From positions 1-64,000 of the forward strand of contig JAOWCC010000031.1 of NCBI GenBank assembly GCA_030867875.1: 64,000 bases of DNA, given 5' to 3'. This stretch comes from Actinernus sp. WN-2022 (Eukaryota; Cnidaria; Anthozoa; Actiniaria; Actinernidae). Made by a program: the position numbers and the translations under genes. Shown here one piece after another: positions 40,461-54,869 of this stretch; the first letter of the stretch is position 1, and the number at the start of each line of letters is the position of its first letter. The notes beneath the pieces are model-generated. The model did no database searches. It was not told the origin of the DNA and was given only the letters and a program-made list of their open reading frames with translations.

Positions 40461-41996
40461 CAACGCATCCTCCTCTTTCATCCTGCATCATCCTGCATCA
40501 TCCTGCATCATCCTGCATCATCGTGCATCATCGTGCATCATCGTGCATCACCGTGCTTCAATCTGCATCACCGTGCATCATCGTGTATCGTCGTGCATCA
40601 ACCTGCATCATCCTGCATCATCCTGCATCATCCTGCATCATCCTGCATCATCCTGCATCATCCTGCATCATCCTGCATCATCCTGCATCATCCTGCATCA
40701 TCCTGCATCATCCTGCATCATCCTGCATCATCCTGCATCATCCTGCATCATCCTGCATCATCCTGCATCAGTCTGCGTTATCCTGCATCAGTCTACGTTA
40801 TCCTCCATCATCCTGCTTCATACTGGCCCATCCTGATTCATGCTGTCCAATCTTGGGATATCATGAACAAAATAAATAAATAAATAGAAATAAATAAAAA
40901 GAAATAGAAATACATAAAGAAATGTATAAAACAAGTAACAAATAAATAAATACAACGCATCCTCCTCTTTCATCCTGCATCATCCTGCATCATCCTGCAT
41001 CATCCTGCATCATCCTGCATCATCCTGCATCATCGTGCATCATCGTGCATCACCGTGCATCAATCTGCATCACCGTGCATCATCGTGCATCATCGTGCAT
41101 CAACCTGCATCATCCTGCATCATCCTGCATCATCCTGCATCATCCTGCATCATCCTGCATCATCCTGCATCATCCTGCATCATCCTCCATCATCCTGCAT
41201 CATCCTGCATCATCCTGCATCATCCTGCATCATCCTGCATCATCGTGCATCATCCTGCATCATCCTGCATCATCCTGCATCATCCTGCATCATCCTGCAT
41301 CAGTCTGCGTTATCCTGCATCAGTCTGCGTTATCCTCCATCATCCTGCTTCATACTGGCCCATCCTGATTCATGCTGTCCAATCTTGGCATATCATGAAC
41401 AAAATAAATAAATAAATAGAAATAAATAAAAAGAAATAGAAATACATAAAGAAATGTATAAAACAAGTAACAAATAAATAAATACAACGCATCCTCCTCT
41501 TTCATCCTACATCATCGTGCATCATCGTGCATCACCATGCATCAATCTGCATCACCGTGCATCATCGTGCGTCATCGTGCATCAACCTGCATCATCCTGC
41601 ATCGTCCTGCATCATCCTGCATCATCCTGCATCATCCTGCATCATCCTGCATCATCCTGCATCATCCTGCATCATCCTGCATGATCCTGCATCAGTCTGC
41701 GTTATCCTGCATCATCCCACATCAGTCTGCATCATCCTGCATCATCCTGCATCATCCTGCATCATCCTGCATCATCCTGCATCATCCTGCATCATCCTGC
41801 ATCATCCTGCATCATCGTGCATCATCCTGCATCATCCTGCATCAGTCTGCGTTATCCTGCTTCATACTGGCCCATCCTGATTCATGGTGTCCAATCTTGG
41901 CATATCATGAACAAAATAAATAAATAAATAGAAATAAATAAAAACAAATAGAAATACATAAAGAAATGTATAAAACAAGTAACAAATAAATAAATA

Positions 41997-42498
41997 CAAC
42001 GCATCCTCCTCTTTCATCCTACATCATCGTGCATCATCGTGCATCACCGTGCATCAATCTGCATCACCGTGTATCATCGTGCATCATCGTGCATCATCGT
42101 GCATCAACCTGCACCATCCTGCATCATCCTGCATCATCCTGCATCATCCTGCATCATCCTGCATCATCCTGCATCATCCTGCATCATCCTGCATCATCCT
42201 GCATCATCCTGCATCATCCTGCATCAACCTGCGTCATCCTGCATCATCCTGCATCATCCTGCATCATCCTGCATCATGCTGCATCATCCTGCATCATCCT
42301 GCATCATCCTGCATCAGTCTGCGTTATCCTGCATCATCCTGCATCAGTCAGCGTTATCCTGCTTAATACTGGCCCATCCTGATTCATGCTGTCCAATCTT
42401 GGCATATCATGAACAAAATAAATAAATAAATAGAAATAAATAAAAACAAATAGAAATACATAAAGAAATGTATAAAACAAGTAACAAATAAATAAATT
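41997..42498 (+). repeat. Class K unit, exemplar (502 bp)
   Basis: Markers: CGTGTATCATCG in the header, CCTGCACCATCC, CAACCTGCGTC in mid-unit, CATGCTGCATC and CAGTCAGCGTT near the end. Members start at 41997, 49010 and 60000; the last has CAGTCAACGTT. It is found only in the right third of the window and only after the CATGGTGTCC form of class J. Spacers of this class have AAAACAAATAG instead of AAAAGAAATAG. Confidence 0.87.
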
Positions 42499-43391
42499 CA
42501 ACGCATCCTCCTCTTTCATCCTGCATCATCCTGCATCATCCTGCATCATCCTGCATCATCGTGCATCATCGTGCATCACCGTGCTTCAATCTGCATCACC
42601 GTGCATCATCGTGTATCATCGTGCATCAACCTGCATCATCCTGCATCATCCTGCATCATCCTGCATCATCCTGCATCATCCTGCATCATCCTGCATCATC
42701 CTGCATCATCCTGCATCATCCTGCATCATCCTGCATCATCCTGCATCATCCTGCATCATCCTGCATCATCCTGCATCATCCTGCATCATCCTGCATCATC
42801 CTGCATCAGTCTGCGTTATCCTGCATCAGTCTGCGTTATCCTCCATCATCCTGCTTCATACTGGCCCATCCTGATTCATGCTGTCCAATCTTGGCATATC
42901 ATGAACAAAATAAATAAATAAATAGAAATAAATAAAAAGAAATAGAAATACATAAAGAAATGTATAAAAAATTAACAAATAAATAAATACAACGCATCCT
43001 CCTCTTTCATCCTACATCATCGTGCATCATCGTGCATCATCCTGCATCATCCTGCATCATCCTGCATCATCCTGCATCATCGTGCGTCATCGTGCATCAA
43101 CCTGCATCATCCTGCATCATCCTGCATCATCCTGCATCATCCTGCATCATCGTGCATCATCCTGCATCATCCTGCATCAGTCTGCGTTATCCTACATCAT
43201 CCTGCATCAGTCTGCGTTATCCTGCATCAGTCTGCGTTATCCTCCATCATCCTGCTTCATACTGGCCCATCCTGATTCATGCTGTCCAATCTTGGCATAT
43301 CATGAACAAAATAAATAAATAAATAGAAATAAATAAAAAGAAATAGAAATACATAAACAAATGTATAAAACAAGTAACAAATAAATAAATT

Positions 43392-45366
43392 CAACGCATC
43401 CTCCTCTTTCATCCTGCATCATCCTGCATCATCCTGCATCATCCTTTATCATCATGCATCATCCTGCATCATTCTGCATCATCCTGCATCATCCTGCATC
43501 ATCCTGCATCATCCTGCATCATCCTGCATCATCCTGCATCATCCTGCATCATCCTGCATCATCCTGCATCATCCTGCATCATCGTGCATCATCCTGCATC
43601 ATCCTGCATCAGTCTGCGTTATCCTGCATCAGTCTGCGTTATCCTCCATCATCCTGCTTCATACTGGCCCATCCTGATTCATGCTGTCCAATCTTGGCAT
43701 ATCATGAACAAAATAAATAAATAAATAGAAATAAATAAAAAGAAATAGAAATACATAAAGAAATGTATAAAAAATTAACAAATAAATAAATACAACGCAT
43801 CCTCCTCTTTCATCCTACATCATCGTGCATCATCGTGCATCACCGTGCATCAATCTGCATCACCGTGCATCAATCTGCATCACCGTGCATCATCGTGCAT
43901 CATCGTGCATCAACCTGCATCATCCTGCATCATCCTGCATCATCCTGCATCATTCTGCATCATCCTGCATCATCCTGCATCATCCTGCATCATCCTGCAT
44001 CATCCCGCATCATCCTGCATCATCCTGCATCATCCTGCATCATCCTGCATCATCCTGCATCATCCTGCATCATCCTGCATCATCCTGCATCATCCTGCAT
44101 CATCCTGCATCATCCTGCATCATCCTGCATCATCCTGCATCATCCTGCATCATCCTGCATCATCCTGCATCATCCTGCATCATCCTGCATCATCCTGCAT
44201 CATCCTGCATCATCCTGCATCAGTCTGCGTTATCCTGCATCAGTCTGCGTTATCCTCCATCATCCTGCTTCATACTGGCCCATCCTGATTCATGCTGTCC
44301 AATCTTGGCATATCATGAACAAAATAAATAAATAAATAGAAATAAATAAAAAGAAATAGAAATACATAAACAAATGTATAAAACAAGTAACAAATAAATA
44401 AATTCAACGCATCCTCCTCTTTCATCCTGCATCATCCTGCATCATCCTGCATCATCCTTTATCATCATGCATCATCCTGCATCATCCTGCATCATCCTGC
44501 ATCATCCTGCATCATCCTGCATCATCCTGCATCATCCTGCATCATCCTGCATCATCCTGCATCATCGTGCATCATCCTGCATCATCCTGCATCAGTCTGC
44601 GTTATCCTGCATCAGTCTGCGTTATCCTCCATCATCCTGCTTCATACTGGCCCATCCTGATTCATGCTGTCCAATCTTGGCATATCATGAACAAAATAAA
44701 TAAATAAATAGAAATAAATAAAAAGAAATAGAAATACATAAAGAAATGTATAAAAAATTAACAAATAAATAAATACAACGCATCCTCCTCTTTCATCCTA
44801 CATCATCGTGCATCATCGTGCATCACCGTGCATCAATCTGCATCACCGTGCATCAATCTGCATCACCGTGCATCATCGTGCATCATCGTGCATCAACCTG
44901 CATCATCCTGCATCATCCTGCATCATCCTGCATCATTCTGCATCATCCTGCATCATCCTGCATCATCCTGCATCATCCTGCATCATCCCGCATCATCCTG
45001 CATCATCCTGCATCATCCTGCATCATCCTGCATCATCCTGCATCATCCTGCATCATCCTGCATCATCCTGCATCATCCTGCATCATCCTGCATCATCCTG
45101 CATCATCCTGCATCATCCTGCATCATCCTGCATCATCCTGCATCATCCTGCATCATCCTGCATCATCCTGCATCATCCTGCATCAGTCTGCGTTATCCTG
45201 CATCAGTCTGCGTTATCCTCCATCATCCTGCTTCATACTGGCCCATCCTGATTCATGCTGTCCAATCTTGGCATATCATGAACAAAATAAATAAATAAAT
45301 AGAAATAAATAAAAAGAAATAGAAATACATAAAGAAATGTATAAAAAATTAACAAATAAATAAATA
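43392..45366 (+). repeat. Nested E-A tandem duplication (1013 + 962 bp)
   Basis: E-A at 43392-44404 is followed by E-A at 44405-45366. Both class A units share a CATTCTGC variant four decamers after CAACCTG. The first class A unit ends in the AAACAAATG spacer normally found at the end of class D, which is the usual predecessor of E; the exchange therefore joined A to the spacer-plus-E of another cycle. Confidence 0.87.
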
Positions 45367-47965
45367 CAACGCATCCTCCTCTTTCATCCTACATCATCGT
45401 GCATCATCGTGCATCACCGTGCATCAATCTGCATCACCGTGCATCATCGTGCGTCATCGTGCATCAACCTGAATCATCCTGCATCATTCTGCATCATCCT
45501 GCATAATCCTGCATCATCCTGCATCATCCTGCATCATCCTGCATCATCCTGCATCAGTCTGCGTTATCCCGCTTAATACTGCCCATCCTGATTCATGCTG
45601 TCCAATCTTGGCATATCATGAACAAAATAAATAAATAAATAGAAATAAATAAAAAGAAATAGAAATACATAAAGAAATGTATAAAACAAGTAACAAATAA
45701 ATAAATTCAACGCATCCTCCTCTTTCATCCTGCATCATCCTGCATCATCCTGCATCATCGTGCATCATCGTGCATCATCGTGCATCACCGTGCATCAATC
45801 TGCATCACCGTGCATCATCGTGCATCATCGTGCATCAACCTGCATCATCCTGCATCATCCTGCATCATCCTGCATCATACTGCATCATCCTGCATCATCC
45901 TGCATCATCCTGCATCATCCTGCATCATCCTGCATCATCCTGCATCATCCTGCATCATCCTGCATCATCGTGCATCATCCTGCATCATCCTGCATCAGTC
46001 TGCGTTATCCTGCATCAGTCTGCGTTATCCTCCATCATCCTGCTTCATACTGGCCCATCCTGATTCATGCTGTCCAATCTTGGCATATCATGAACAAAAT
46101 AAATAAATAAATAGAAATAAATAAAAAGAAATAGAAATACATAAAGAAATGTATAAAACAAGTAACAAATAAATAAATTCAACGCATCCTCCTCTTTCAT
46201 CCTGCATCATCCTGCATCATCCTGCATCATCCTGCATCATCCTGCATCATCGTGCATCATCGTGCATCATCGTGCATCACCGTGCTTCAATCTGCATCAC
46301 CGTGCATCATCGTGTATCGTCGTGCATCAACCTGCATCATCCTGCATCATCCTGCATCATCCTGCATCATCCTGCATCATCCTGCATCATCCTGCATCAT
46401 CCTGCATCATCCTGCATCATCCTGCATCATCCTGCATCATCCTGCATCATCCTGCATCATCCTGCATCATCCTGCATCATCCTGCATCATCCTGCATCAT
46501 CCTGCATCAGTCTGCGTTATCCTGCATCATCCTGCTTCATACTGGCCCATCCTGATTCATGCTGTCCAATCTTGGGATATCATGAACAAAATAAATAAAT
46601 AAATAGAAATAAATAAAAAGAAATAGAAATACATAAAGAAATGTATAAAAAATTAACAAATAAATAAATACAACGCATCCTCCTCTTTCATCCTACATCA
46701 TCGTGCATCATCGTGCATCACCGTGCATCAATCTGCATCACCGTGCATCATCGTGCGTCATCGTGCATCAACCTGAATCATCCTGCATCATTCTGCATCA
46801 TCCTGCATAATCCTGCATCATCCTGCATCATCCTGCATCATCCTGCATCATCCTGCATCAGTCTGCGTTATCCCGCTTAATACTGCCCATCCTGATTCAT
46901 GCTGTCCAATCTTGGCATATCATGAACAAAATAAATAAATAAATAGAAATAAATAAAAAGAAATAGAAATACATAAAGAAATGTATAAAACAAGTAACAA
47001 ATAAATAAATTCAACGCATCCTCCTCTTTCATCCTGCATCATCCTGCATCATCCTGCATCATCGTGCATCATCGTGCATCATCGTGCATCACCGTGCATC
47101 AATCTGCATCACCGTGCATCATCGTGCATCATCGTGCATCAACCTGCATCATCCTGCATCATCCTGCATCATCCTGCATCATACTGCATCATCCTGCATC
47201 ATCCTGCATCATCCTGCATCATCCTGCATCATCCTGCATCATCGTGCATCATCCTGCATCATCCTGCATCAGTCTGCGTTATCCTGCATCAGTCTGCGTT
47301 ATCCTCCATCATCCTGCTTCATACTGGCCCATCCTGATTCATGCTGTCCAATCTTGGCATATCATGAACAAAATAAATAAATAAATAGAAATAAATAAAA
47401 AGAAATAGAAATACATAAAGAAATGTATAAAACAAGTAACAAATAAATAAATTCAACGCATCCTCCTCTTTCATCCTGCATCATCCTGCATCATCCTGCA
47501 TCATCCTGCATCATCCTGCATCATCGTGCATCATCGTGCATCATCGTGCATCACCGTGCTTCAATCTGCATCACCGTGCATCATCGTGTATCGTCGTGCA
47601 TCAACCTGCATCATCCTGCATCATCCTGCATCATCCTGCATCATCCTGCATCATCCTGCATCATCCTGCATCATCCTGCATCATCCTGCATCATCCTGCA
47701 TCATCCTGCATCATCCTGCATCATCCTGCATCATCCTGCATCATCCTGCATCATCCTGCATCATCCTGCATCATCCTGCATCAGTCTGCGTTATCCTGCA
47801 TCAGTCTACGTTATCCTCCATCATCCTGCTTCATACTGGCCCATCCTGATTCATGCTGTCCAATCTTGGGATATCATGAACAAAATAAATAAATAAATAG
47901 AAATAAATAAAAAGAAATAGAAATACATAAAGAAATGTATAAAACAAGTAACAAATAAATAAATA
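45367..47965 (+). repeat. Nested B-C-G tandem duplication (1304 + 1295 bp)
   Basis: B-C-G at 45367-46670 and again at 46671-47965. Both class G units carry CGTGTATCGTCG. The first G unit lacks 20 bp of tail and ends in the AAAAAATTAAC/ATAC spacer that normally precedes class B. Confidence 0.85.
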
Positions 47966-50900
47966 CAACGCATCCTCCTCTTTCATCCTGCATCATCCTG
48001 CATCATCCTGCATCATCCTGCATCATCCTGCATCATCCTGCATCATCGTGCATCATCGTGCATCACCGTGCATCAATCTGCATCACCGTGCATCATCGTG
48101 CATCATCGTGCATCAACCTGCATCATCCTGCATCATCCTGCATCATCCTGCATCATCCTGCATCATCCTGCATCATCCTGCATCATCCTGCATCATCCTC
48201 CATCATCCTGCATCATCCTGCATCATCCTGCATCATCCTGCATCATCCTGCATCATCGTGCATCATCCTGCATCATCCTGCATCATCCTGCATCATCCTG
48301 CATCATCCTGCATCAGTCTGCGTTATCCTGCATCAGTCTGCGTTATCCTCCATCATCCTGCTTCATACTGGCCCATCCTGATTCATGCTGTCCAATCTTG
48401 GCATATCATGAACAAAATAAATAAATAAATAGAAATAAATAAAAAGAAATAGAAATACATAAAGAAATGTATAAAACAAGTAACAAATAAATAAATACAA
48501 CGCATCCTCCTCTTTCATCCTACATCATCGTGCATCATCGTGCATCACCATGCATCAATCTGCATCACCGTGCATCATCGTGCGTCATCGTGCATCAACC
48601 TGCATCATCCTGCATCGTCCTGCATCATCCTGCATCATCCTGCATCATCCTGCATCATCCTGCATCATCCTGCATCATCCTGCATCATCCTGCATGATCC
48701 TGCATCAGTCTGCGTTATCCTGCATCATCCCACATCAGTCTGCATCATCCTGCATCATCCTGCATCATCCTGCATCATCCTGCATCATCCTGCATCATCC
48801 TGCATCATCCTGCATCATCCTGCATCATCGTGCATCATCCTGCATCATCCTGCATCAGTCTGCGTTATCCTGCTTCATACTGGCCCATCCTGATTCATGG
48901 TGTCCAATCTTGGCATATCATGAACAAAATAAATAAATAAATAGAAATAAATAAAAACAAATAGAAATACATAAAGAAATGTATAAAACAAGTAACAAAT
49001 AAATAAATACAACGCATCCTCCTCTTTCATCCTACATCATCGTGCATCATCGTGCATCACCGTGCATCAATCTGCATCACCGTGTATCATCGTGCATCAT
49101 CGTGCATCATCGTGCATCAACCTGCACCATCCTGCATCATCCTGCATCATCCTGCATCATCCTGCATCATCCTGCATCATCCTGCATCATCCTGCATCAT
49201 CCTGCATCATCCTGCATCATCCTGCATCATCCTGCATCAACCTGCGTCATCCTGCATCATCCTGCATCATCCTGCATCATCCTGCATCATGCTGCATCAT
49301 CCTGCATCATCCTGCATCATCCTGCATCAGTCTGCGTTATCCTGCATCATCCTGCATCAGTCAGCGTTATCCTGCTTAATACTGGCCCATCCTGATTCAT
49401 GCTGTCCAATCTTGGCATATCATGAACAAAATAAATAAATAAATAGAAATAAATAAAAACAAATAGAAATACATAAAGAAATGTATAAAACAAGTAACAA
49501 ATAAATAAATTCAACGCATCCTCCTCTTTCATCCTGCATCATCCTGCATCATCCTGCATCATCCTGCATCATCGTGCATCATCGTGCATCACCGTGCTTC
49601 AATCTGCATCACCGTGCATCATCGTGTATCATCGTGCATCAACCTGCATCATCCTGCATCATCCTGCATCATCCTGCATCATCCTGCATCATCCTGCATC
49701 ATCCTGCATCATCCTGCATCATCCTGCATCATCCTGCATCATCCTGCATCATCCTGCATCATCCTGCATCATCCTGCATCATCCTGCATCATCCTGCATC
49801 ATCCTGCATCATCCTGCATCATCCTGCATCAGTCTGCGTTATCCTGCATCAGTCTGCGTTATCCTCCATCATCCTGCTTCATACTGGCCCATCCTGATTC
49901 ATGCTGTCCAATCTTGGCATATCATGAACAAAATAAATAAATAAATAGAAATAAATAAAAAGAAATAGAAATACATAAAGAAATGTATAAAAAATTAACA
50001 AATAAATAAATACAACGCATCCTCCTCTTTCATCCTACATCATCGTGCATCATCGTGCATCATCCTGCATCATCCTGCATCATCCTGCATCATCCTGCAT
50101 CATCGTGCGTCATCGTGCATCAACCTGCATCATCCTGCATCATCCTGCATCATCCTGCATCATCCTGCATCATCGTGCATCATCCTGCATCATCCTGCAT
50201 CAGTCTGCGTTATCCTACATCATCCTGCATCAGTCTGCGTTATCCTGCATCAGTCTGCGTTATCCTCCATCATCCTGCTTCATACTGGCCCATCCTGATT
50301 CATGCTGTCCAATCTTGGCATATCATGAACAAAATAAATAAATAAATAGAAATAAATAAAAAAAATAGAAATACATAAACAAATGTATAAAACAAGTAAC
50401 AAATAAATAAATTCAACGCATCCTCCTCTTTCATCCTGCATCATCCTGCATCATCCTGCATCATCCTTTATCATCATGCATCATCCTGCATCATTCTGCA
50501 TCATCCTGCATCATCCTGCATCATCCTGCATCATCCTGCATCATCCTGCATCATCCTGCATCATCCTGCATCATCCTGCATCATCCTGCATCATCCTGCA
50601 TCATCGTGCATCATCCTGCATCATCCTGCATCAGTCTGCGTTATCCTGCATCAGTCTGCGTTATCCTCCATCATCCTGCTTCATACTGGCCCATCCTGAT
50701 TCATGCTGTCCAATCTTGGCATATCATGAACAAAATAAATAAATAAATAGAAATAAATAAAAAGAAATAGAAATACATAAAGAAATGTATAAAAAATTAA
50801 CAAATAAATAAATACAACGCATCCTCCTCTTTCATCCTACATCATCGTGCATCATCGTGCATCACCGTGCATCAATCTGCATCACCGTGCATCAATCTGC

Positions 50901-52580
50901 ATCACCGTGCATCATCGTGCATCATCGTGCATCAACCTGCATCATCCTGCATCATCCTGCATCATCCTGCATCATTCTGCATCATCCTGCATCATCCTGC
51001 ATCATCCTGCATCATCCTGCATCATCCCGCATCATCCTGCATCATCCTGCATCATCCTGCATCATCCTGCATCATCCTGCATCATCCTGCATCATCCTGC
51101 ATCATCCTGCATCATCCTGCATCATCCTGCATCATCCTGCATCATCCTGCATCATCCTGCATCATCCTGCATCATCCTGCATCATCCTGCATCATCCTGC
51201 ATCATCCTGCATCAGTCTGCGTTATCCTGCATCAGTCTGCGTTATCCTCCATCATCCTGCTTCATACTGGCCCATCCTGATTCATGCTGTCCAATCTTGG
51301 CATATCATGAACAAAATAAATAAATAAATAGAAATAAATAAAAAGAAATAGAAATACATAAACAAATGTATAAAACAAGTAACAAATAAATAAATTCAAC
51401 GCATCCTCCTCTTTCATCCTGCATCATCCTGCATCATCCTGCATCATCCTTTATCATCATGCATCATCCTGCATCATCCTGCATCATCCTGCATCATCCT
51501 GCATCATCCTGCATCATCCTGCATCATCCTGCATCATCCTGCATCATCCTGCATCATCGTGCATCATCCTGCATCATCCTGCATCAGTCTGCGTTATCCT
51601 GCATCAGTCTGCGTTATCCTCCATCATCCTGCTTCATACTGGCCCATCCTGATTCATGCTGTCCAATCTTGGCATATCATGAACAAAATAAATAAATAAA
51701 TAGAAATAAATAAAAAGAAATAGAAATACATAAAGAAATGTATAAAAAATTAACAAATAAATAAATACAACGCATCCTCCTCTTTCATCCTACATCATCG
51801 TGCATCATCGTGCATCACCGTGCATCAATCTGCATCACCGTGCATCATCGTGCGTCATCGTGCATCAACCTGAATCATCCTGCATCATTCTGCATCATCC
51901 TGCATAATCCTGCATCATCCTGCATCATCCTGCATCATCCTGCATCATCCTGCATCAGTCTGCGTTATCCCGCTTAATACTGCCCATCCTGATTCATGCT
52001 GTCCAATCTTGGCATATCATGAACAAAATAAATAAATAAATAGAAATAAATAAAAAGAAATAGAAATACATAAAGAAATGTATAAAACAAGTAACAAATA
52101 AATAAATTCAACGCATCCTCCTCTTTCATCCTGCATCATCCTGCATCATCCTGCATCATCGTGCATCATCGTGCATCATCGTGCATCACCGTGCATCAAT
52201 CTGCATCACCGTGCATCATCGTGCATCATCGTGCATCAACCTGCATCATCCTGCATCATCCTGCATCATCCTGCATCATACTGCATCATCCTGCATCATC
52301 CTGCATCATCCTGCATCATCCTGCATCATCCTGCATCATCCTGCATCATCCTGCATCATCCTGCATCATCGTGCATCATCCTGCATCATCCTGCATCAGT
52401 CTGCGTTATCCTGCATCAGTCTGCGTTATCCTCCATCATCCTGCTTCATACTGGCCCATCCTGATTCATGCTGTCCAATCTTGGCATATCATGAACAAAA
52501 TAAATAAATAAATAGAAATAAATAAAAAGAAATAGAAATAGATAAAGAAATGTATAAAACAAGTAACAAATAAATAAATT
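47454..52580 (+). repeat. Long tandem duplication, copy 2 (5127 bp): G H J K G D E A E B C
   Basis: Unit starts: 47454, 47966, 48498, 49010, 49512, 50013, 50414, 50815, 51397, 51768, 52109. Offsets to copy 1 are 7013, then 7023, 7022 and 6992 bp. The class A unit that follows the second E in copy 1 is absent here. A one-base deletion (AAAAAAAATAG) in the u115 spacer near 50361 and GATAAAG near 52541 are private. Confidence 0.88.
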
Positions 52581-54869
52581 CAACGCATCCTCCTCTTTCA
52601 TCCTGCATCATCCTGCATCATCCTGCATCATCCTGCATCATCGTGCATCACCGTGCATCAATGTGCATCACCGTGCATCATCGTGCATCATCGTGCATCA
52701 ACCTGCATCATCCTGCATCATCCTGCATCATCCTGCATCATCCTGCATCATCCTGCATCATCCTGCATCATCCTGCATCATCCTGCATCAGTCTGCGTTA
52801 TCCTGCATCAGTCTGCGTTATCCTCCATCATCCTGCTTCATACTGGCCCATCCTGATTCATGCTGTCCAATCTTGGCATATCATGAACAAAATAAATAAA
52901 TAAATAGAAATAAATAAAAAGAAATAGAAATACATAAAGAAATGTATAAAACAAATAACAAATAAATAAATTCAACGCATCCTCCTCTTTCATCCTGCAT
53001 CATCCTGCATCATCCTGCATCATCCTGCATCATCCTGCATCATCGTGCATCATCGTGCATCACCGTGCTTCAATCTGCATCACCGTGCATCATCGTGTAT
53101 CATCGTGCATCAACCTGCATCATCCTGCATCATCCTGCATCATCCTGCATCATCCTGCATCATCCTGCATCATCCTGCATCATCCTGCATCATCCTGCAT
53201 CATCCTGCATCATCCTGCATCATCCTGCATCATCCTGCATCATCCTGCATCATCCTGCATCATCCTGCATCATCCTGCATCAGTCTGCGTTATCCTGCAT
53301 CAGTCTGCGTTATCCTCCATCATCCTGCTTCATGCTGGCCCATCCTGATTCATGCTGTCCAATCTTGGGATATCATGAACAAAATAAATAAATAAATAGA
53401 AATAAATAAAAAGAAATAGAAATACATAAAGAAATGTATAAAACAAGTAACAAATAAATAAATACAACGCATCCTCCTCTTTCATCCTGCATCATCCTGC
53501 ATCATCCTGCATCATCCTGCATCATCCTGCATCATCCTGCATCATCGTGCATCATCGTGCATCACCGTGCATCAATCTGCATCACCGTGCATCATCGTGC
53601 ATCATCGTGCATCAACCTGCATCATCCTGCATCATCCTGCATCATCCTGCATCATCCTGCATCATCCTGCATCATCCTGCATCATCCTGCATCATCCTGC
53701 ATCATCCTGCATCATCCTGCATCATCCTGCATCATCCTGCATCATCCTGCATCATCCTGCATCATCCTGCATCATCGTGCATCATCCTGCATCATCCTGC
53801 ATCATCCTGCATCATCCTGCATCATCCTGCATCAGTCTGCGTTATCCTGCATCAGTCTGCGTTATCCTCCATCATCCTGCTTCATACTGGCCCATCCTGA
53901 TTCATGCTGTCCAATCTTGGCATATCATGAACAAAATAAATAAATAAATAGAAATAAATAAAAAGAAATAGAAATACATAAAGAAATGTATAAAACAAGT
54001 AACAAATAAATAAATACAACGCATCCTCCTCTTTCATCCTACATCATCGTGCATCATCGTGCATCACCATGCATCAATCTGCATCACCGTGCATCATCGT
54101 GCGTCATCGTGCATCAACCTGCATCATCCTGCATCGTCCTGCATCATCCTGCATCATCCTGCATCATCCTGCATCATCCTGCATCATCCTGCATCATCCT
54201 GCATCATCCTGCATGATCCTGCATCAGTCTGCGTTATCCTGCATCATCCCACATCAGTCTGCATCATCCTGCATCATCCTGCATCATCCTGCATCATCCT
54301 GCATCATCCTGCATCATCCTGCATCATCCTGCATCATCCTGCATCATCGTGCATCATCCTGCATCATCCTGCATCAGTCTGCGTTATCCTGCTTAATACT
54401 GGCCCATCCTGATTCATGCTGTCCAATCTTGGCATATCATGAACAAAATAAATAAATAAATAGAAATAAATAAAAACAAATAGAAATACATAAAGAAATG
54501 TATAAAACAAGTAACAAATAAATAAATTCAACGCATCCTCCTCTTTCATCCTGCATCATCCTGCATCATCCTGCATCATCCTGCATCATCCTGCATCATC
54601 CTGCATCATCCTGCATCATCCTGCATCATCCTGCATCATCCTGCATCATCGTGCATCATCCTGCATCATCCTGCATCAGTCTGCGTTATCCTGCATCATC
54701 CTGCATCAGTCTGCGTTATCCTGCATCATCCTGCTTCATACTGGCCCATCCTGATTCATGCTGTCCAATCTTGGCATATCATGAACAAAATAAATAAATA
54801 AATAGAAATAAATAAAAAGAAATAGAAATACATAAAGAAATGTATAAAAAATTAACAAATAAATAAATA
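52581..54869 (+). repeat. Block u121-u125: F G H J I
   Basis: Unit starts: 52581, 52973, 53465, 54017, 54529. The class H unit here is the longest (552 bp). The final class I unit has an altered tail in which CATCATCCTGC is inserted between the two CAGTCTGCGT copies and CATCCTCC has become CATCCTGC. Confidence 0.83.

Larger units (their letters stand above)
40461..47453 (+). repeat. Long tandem duplication, copy 1 (6993 bp): G H J K G D E A E A B C G B C
   Basis: Unit starts: 40461, 40953, 41485, 41997, 42499, 42990, 43392, 43793, 44405, 44776, 45367, 45708, 46180, 46671, 47012. It contains smaller nested duplications (E-A twice; B-C-G repeated into copy 2). Private changes shared with copy 2 include CGTGTATCGTCG and CAGTCTACG in u95/u110, and CATCCTCCATC within u96/u111. 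Confidence 0.88.

Noticed and set aside
13204..52580. Treating the large near-identical duplications as certain biological events.
   Set aside because: Long-read assembly can collapse or expand arrays of this kind. Private differences between copies argue for real duplications, but the exact copy number needs spanning reads.
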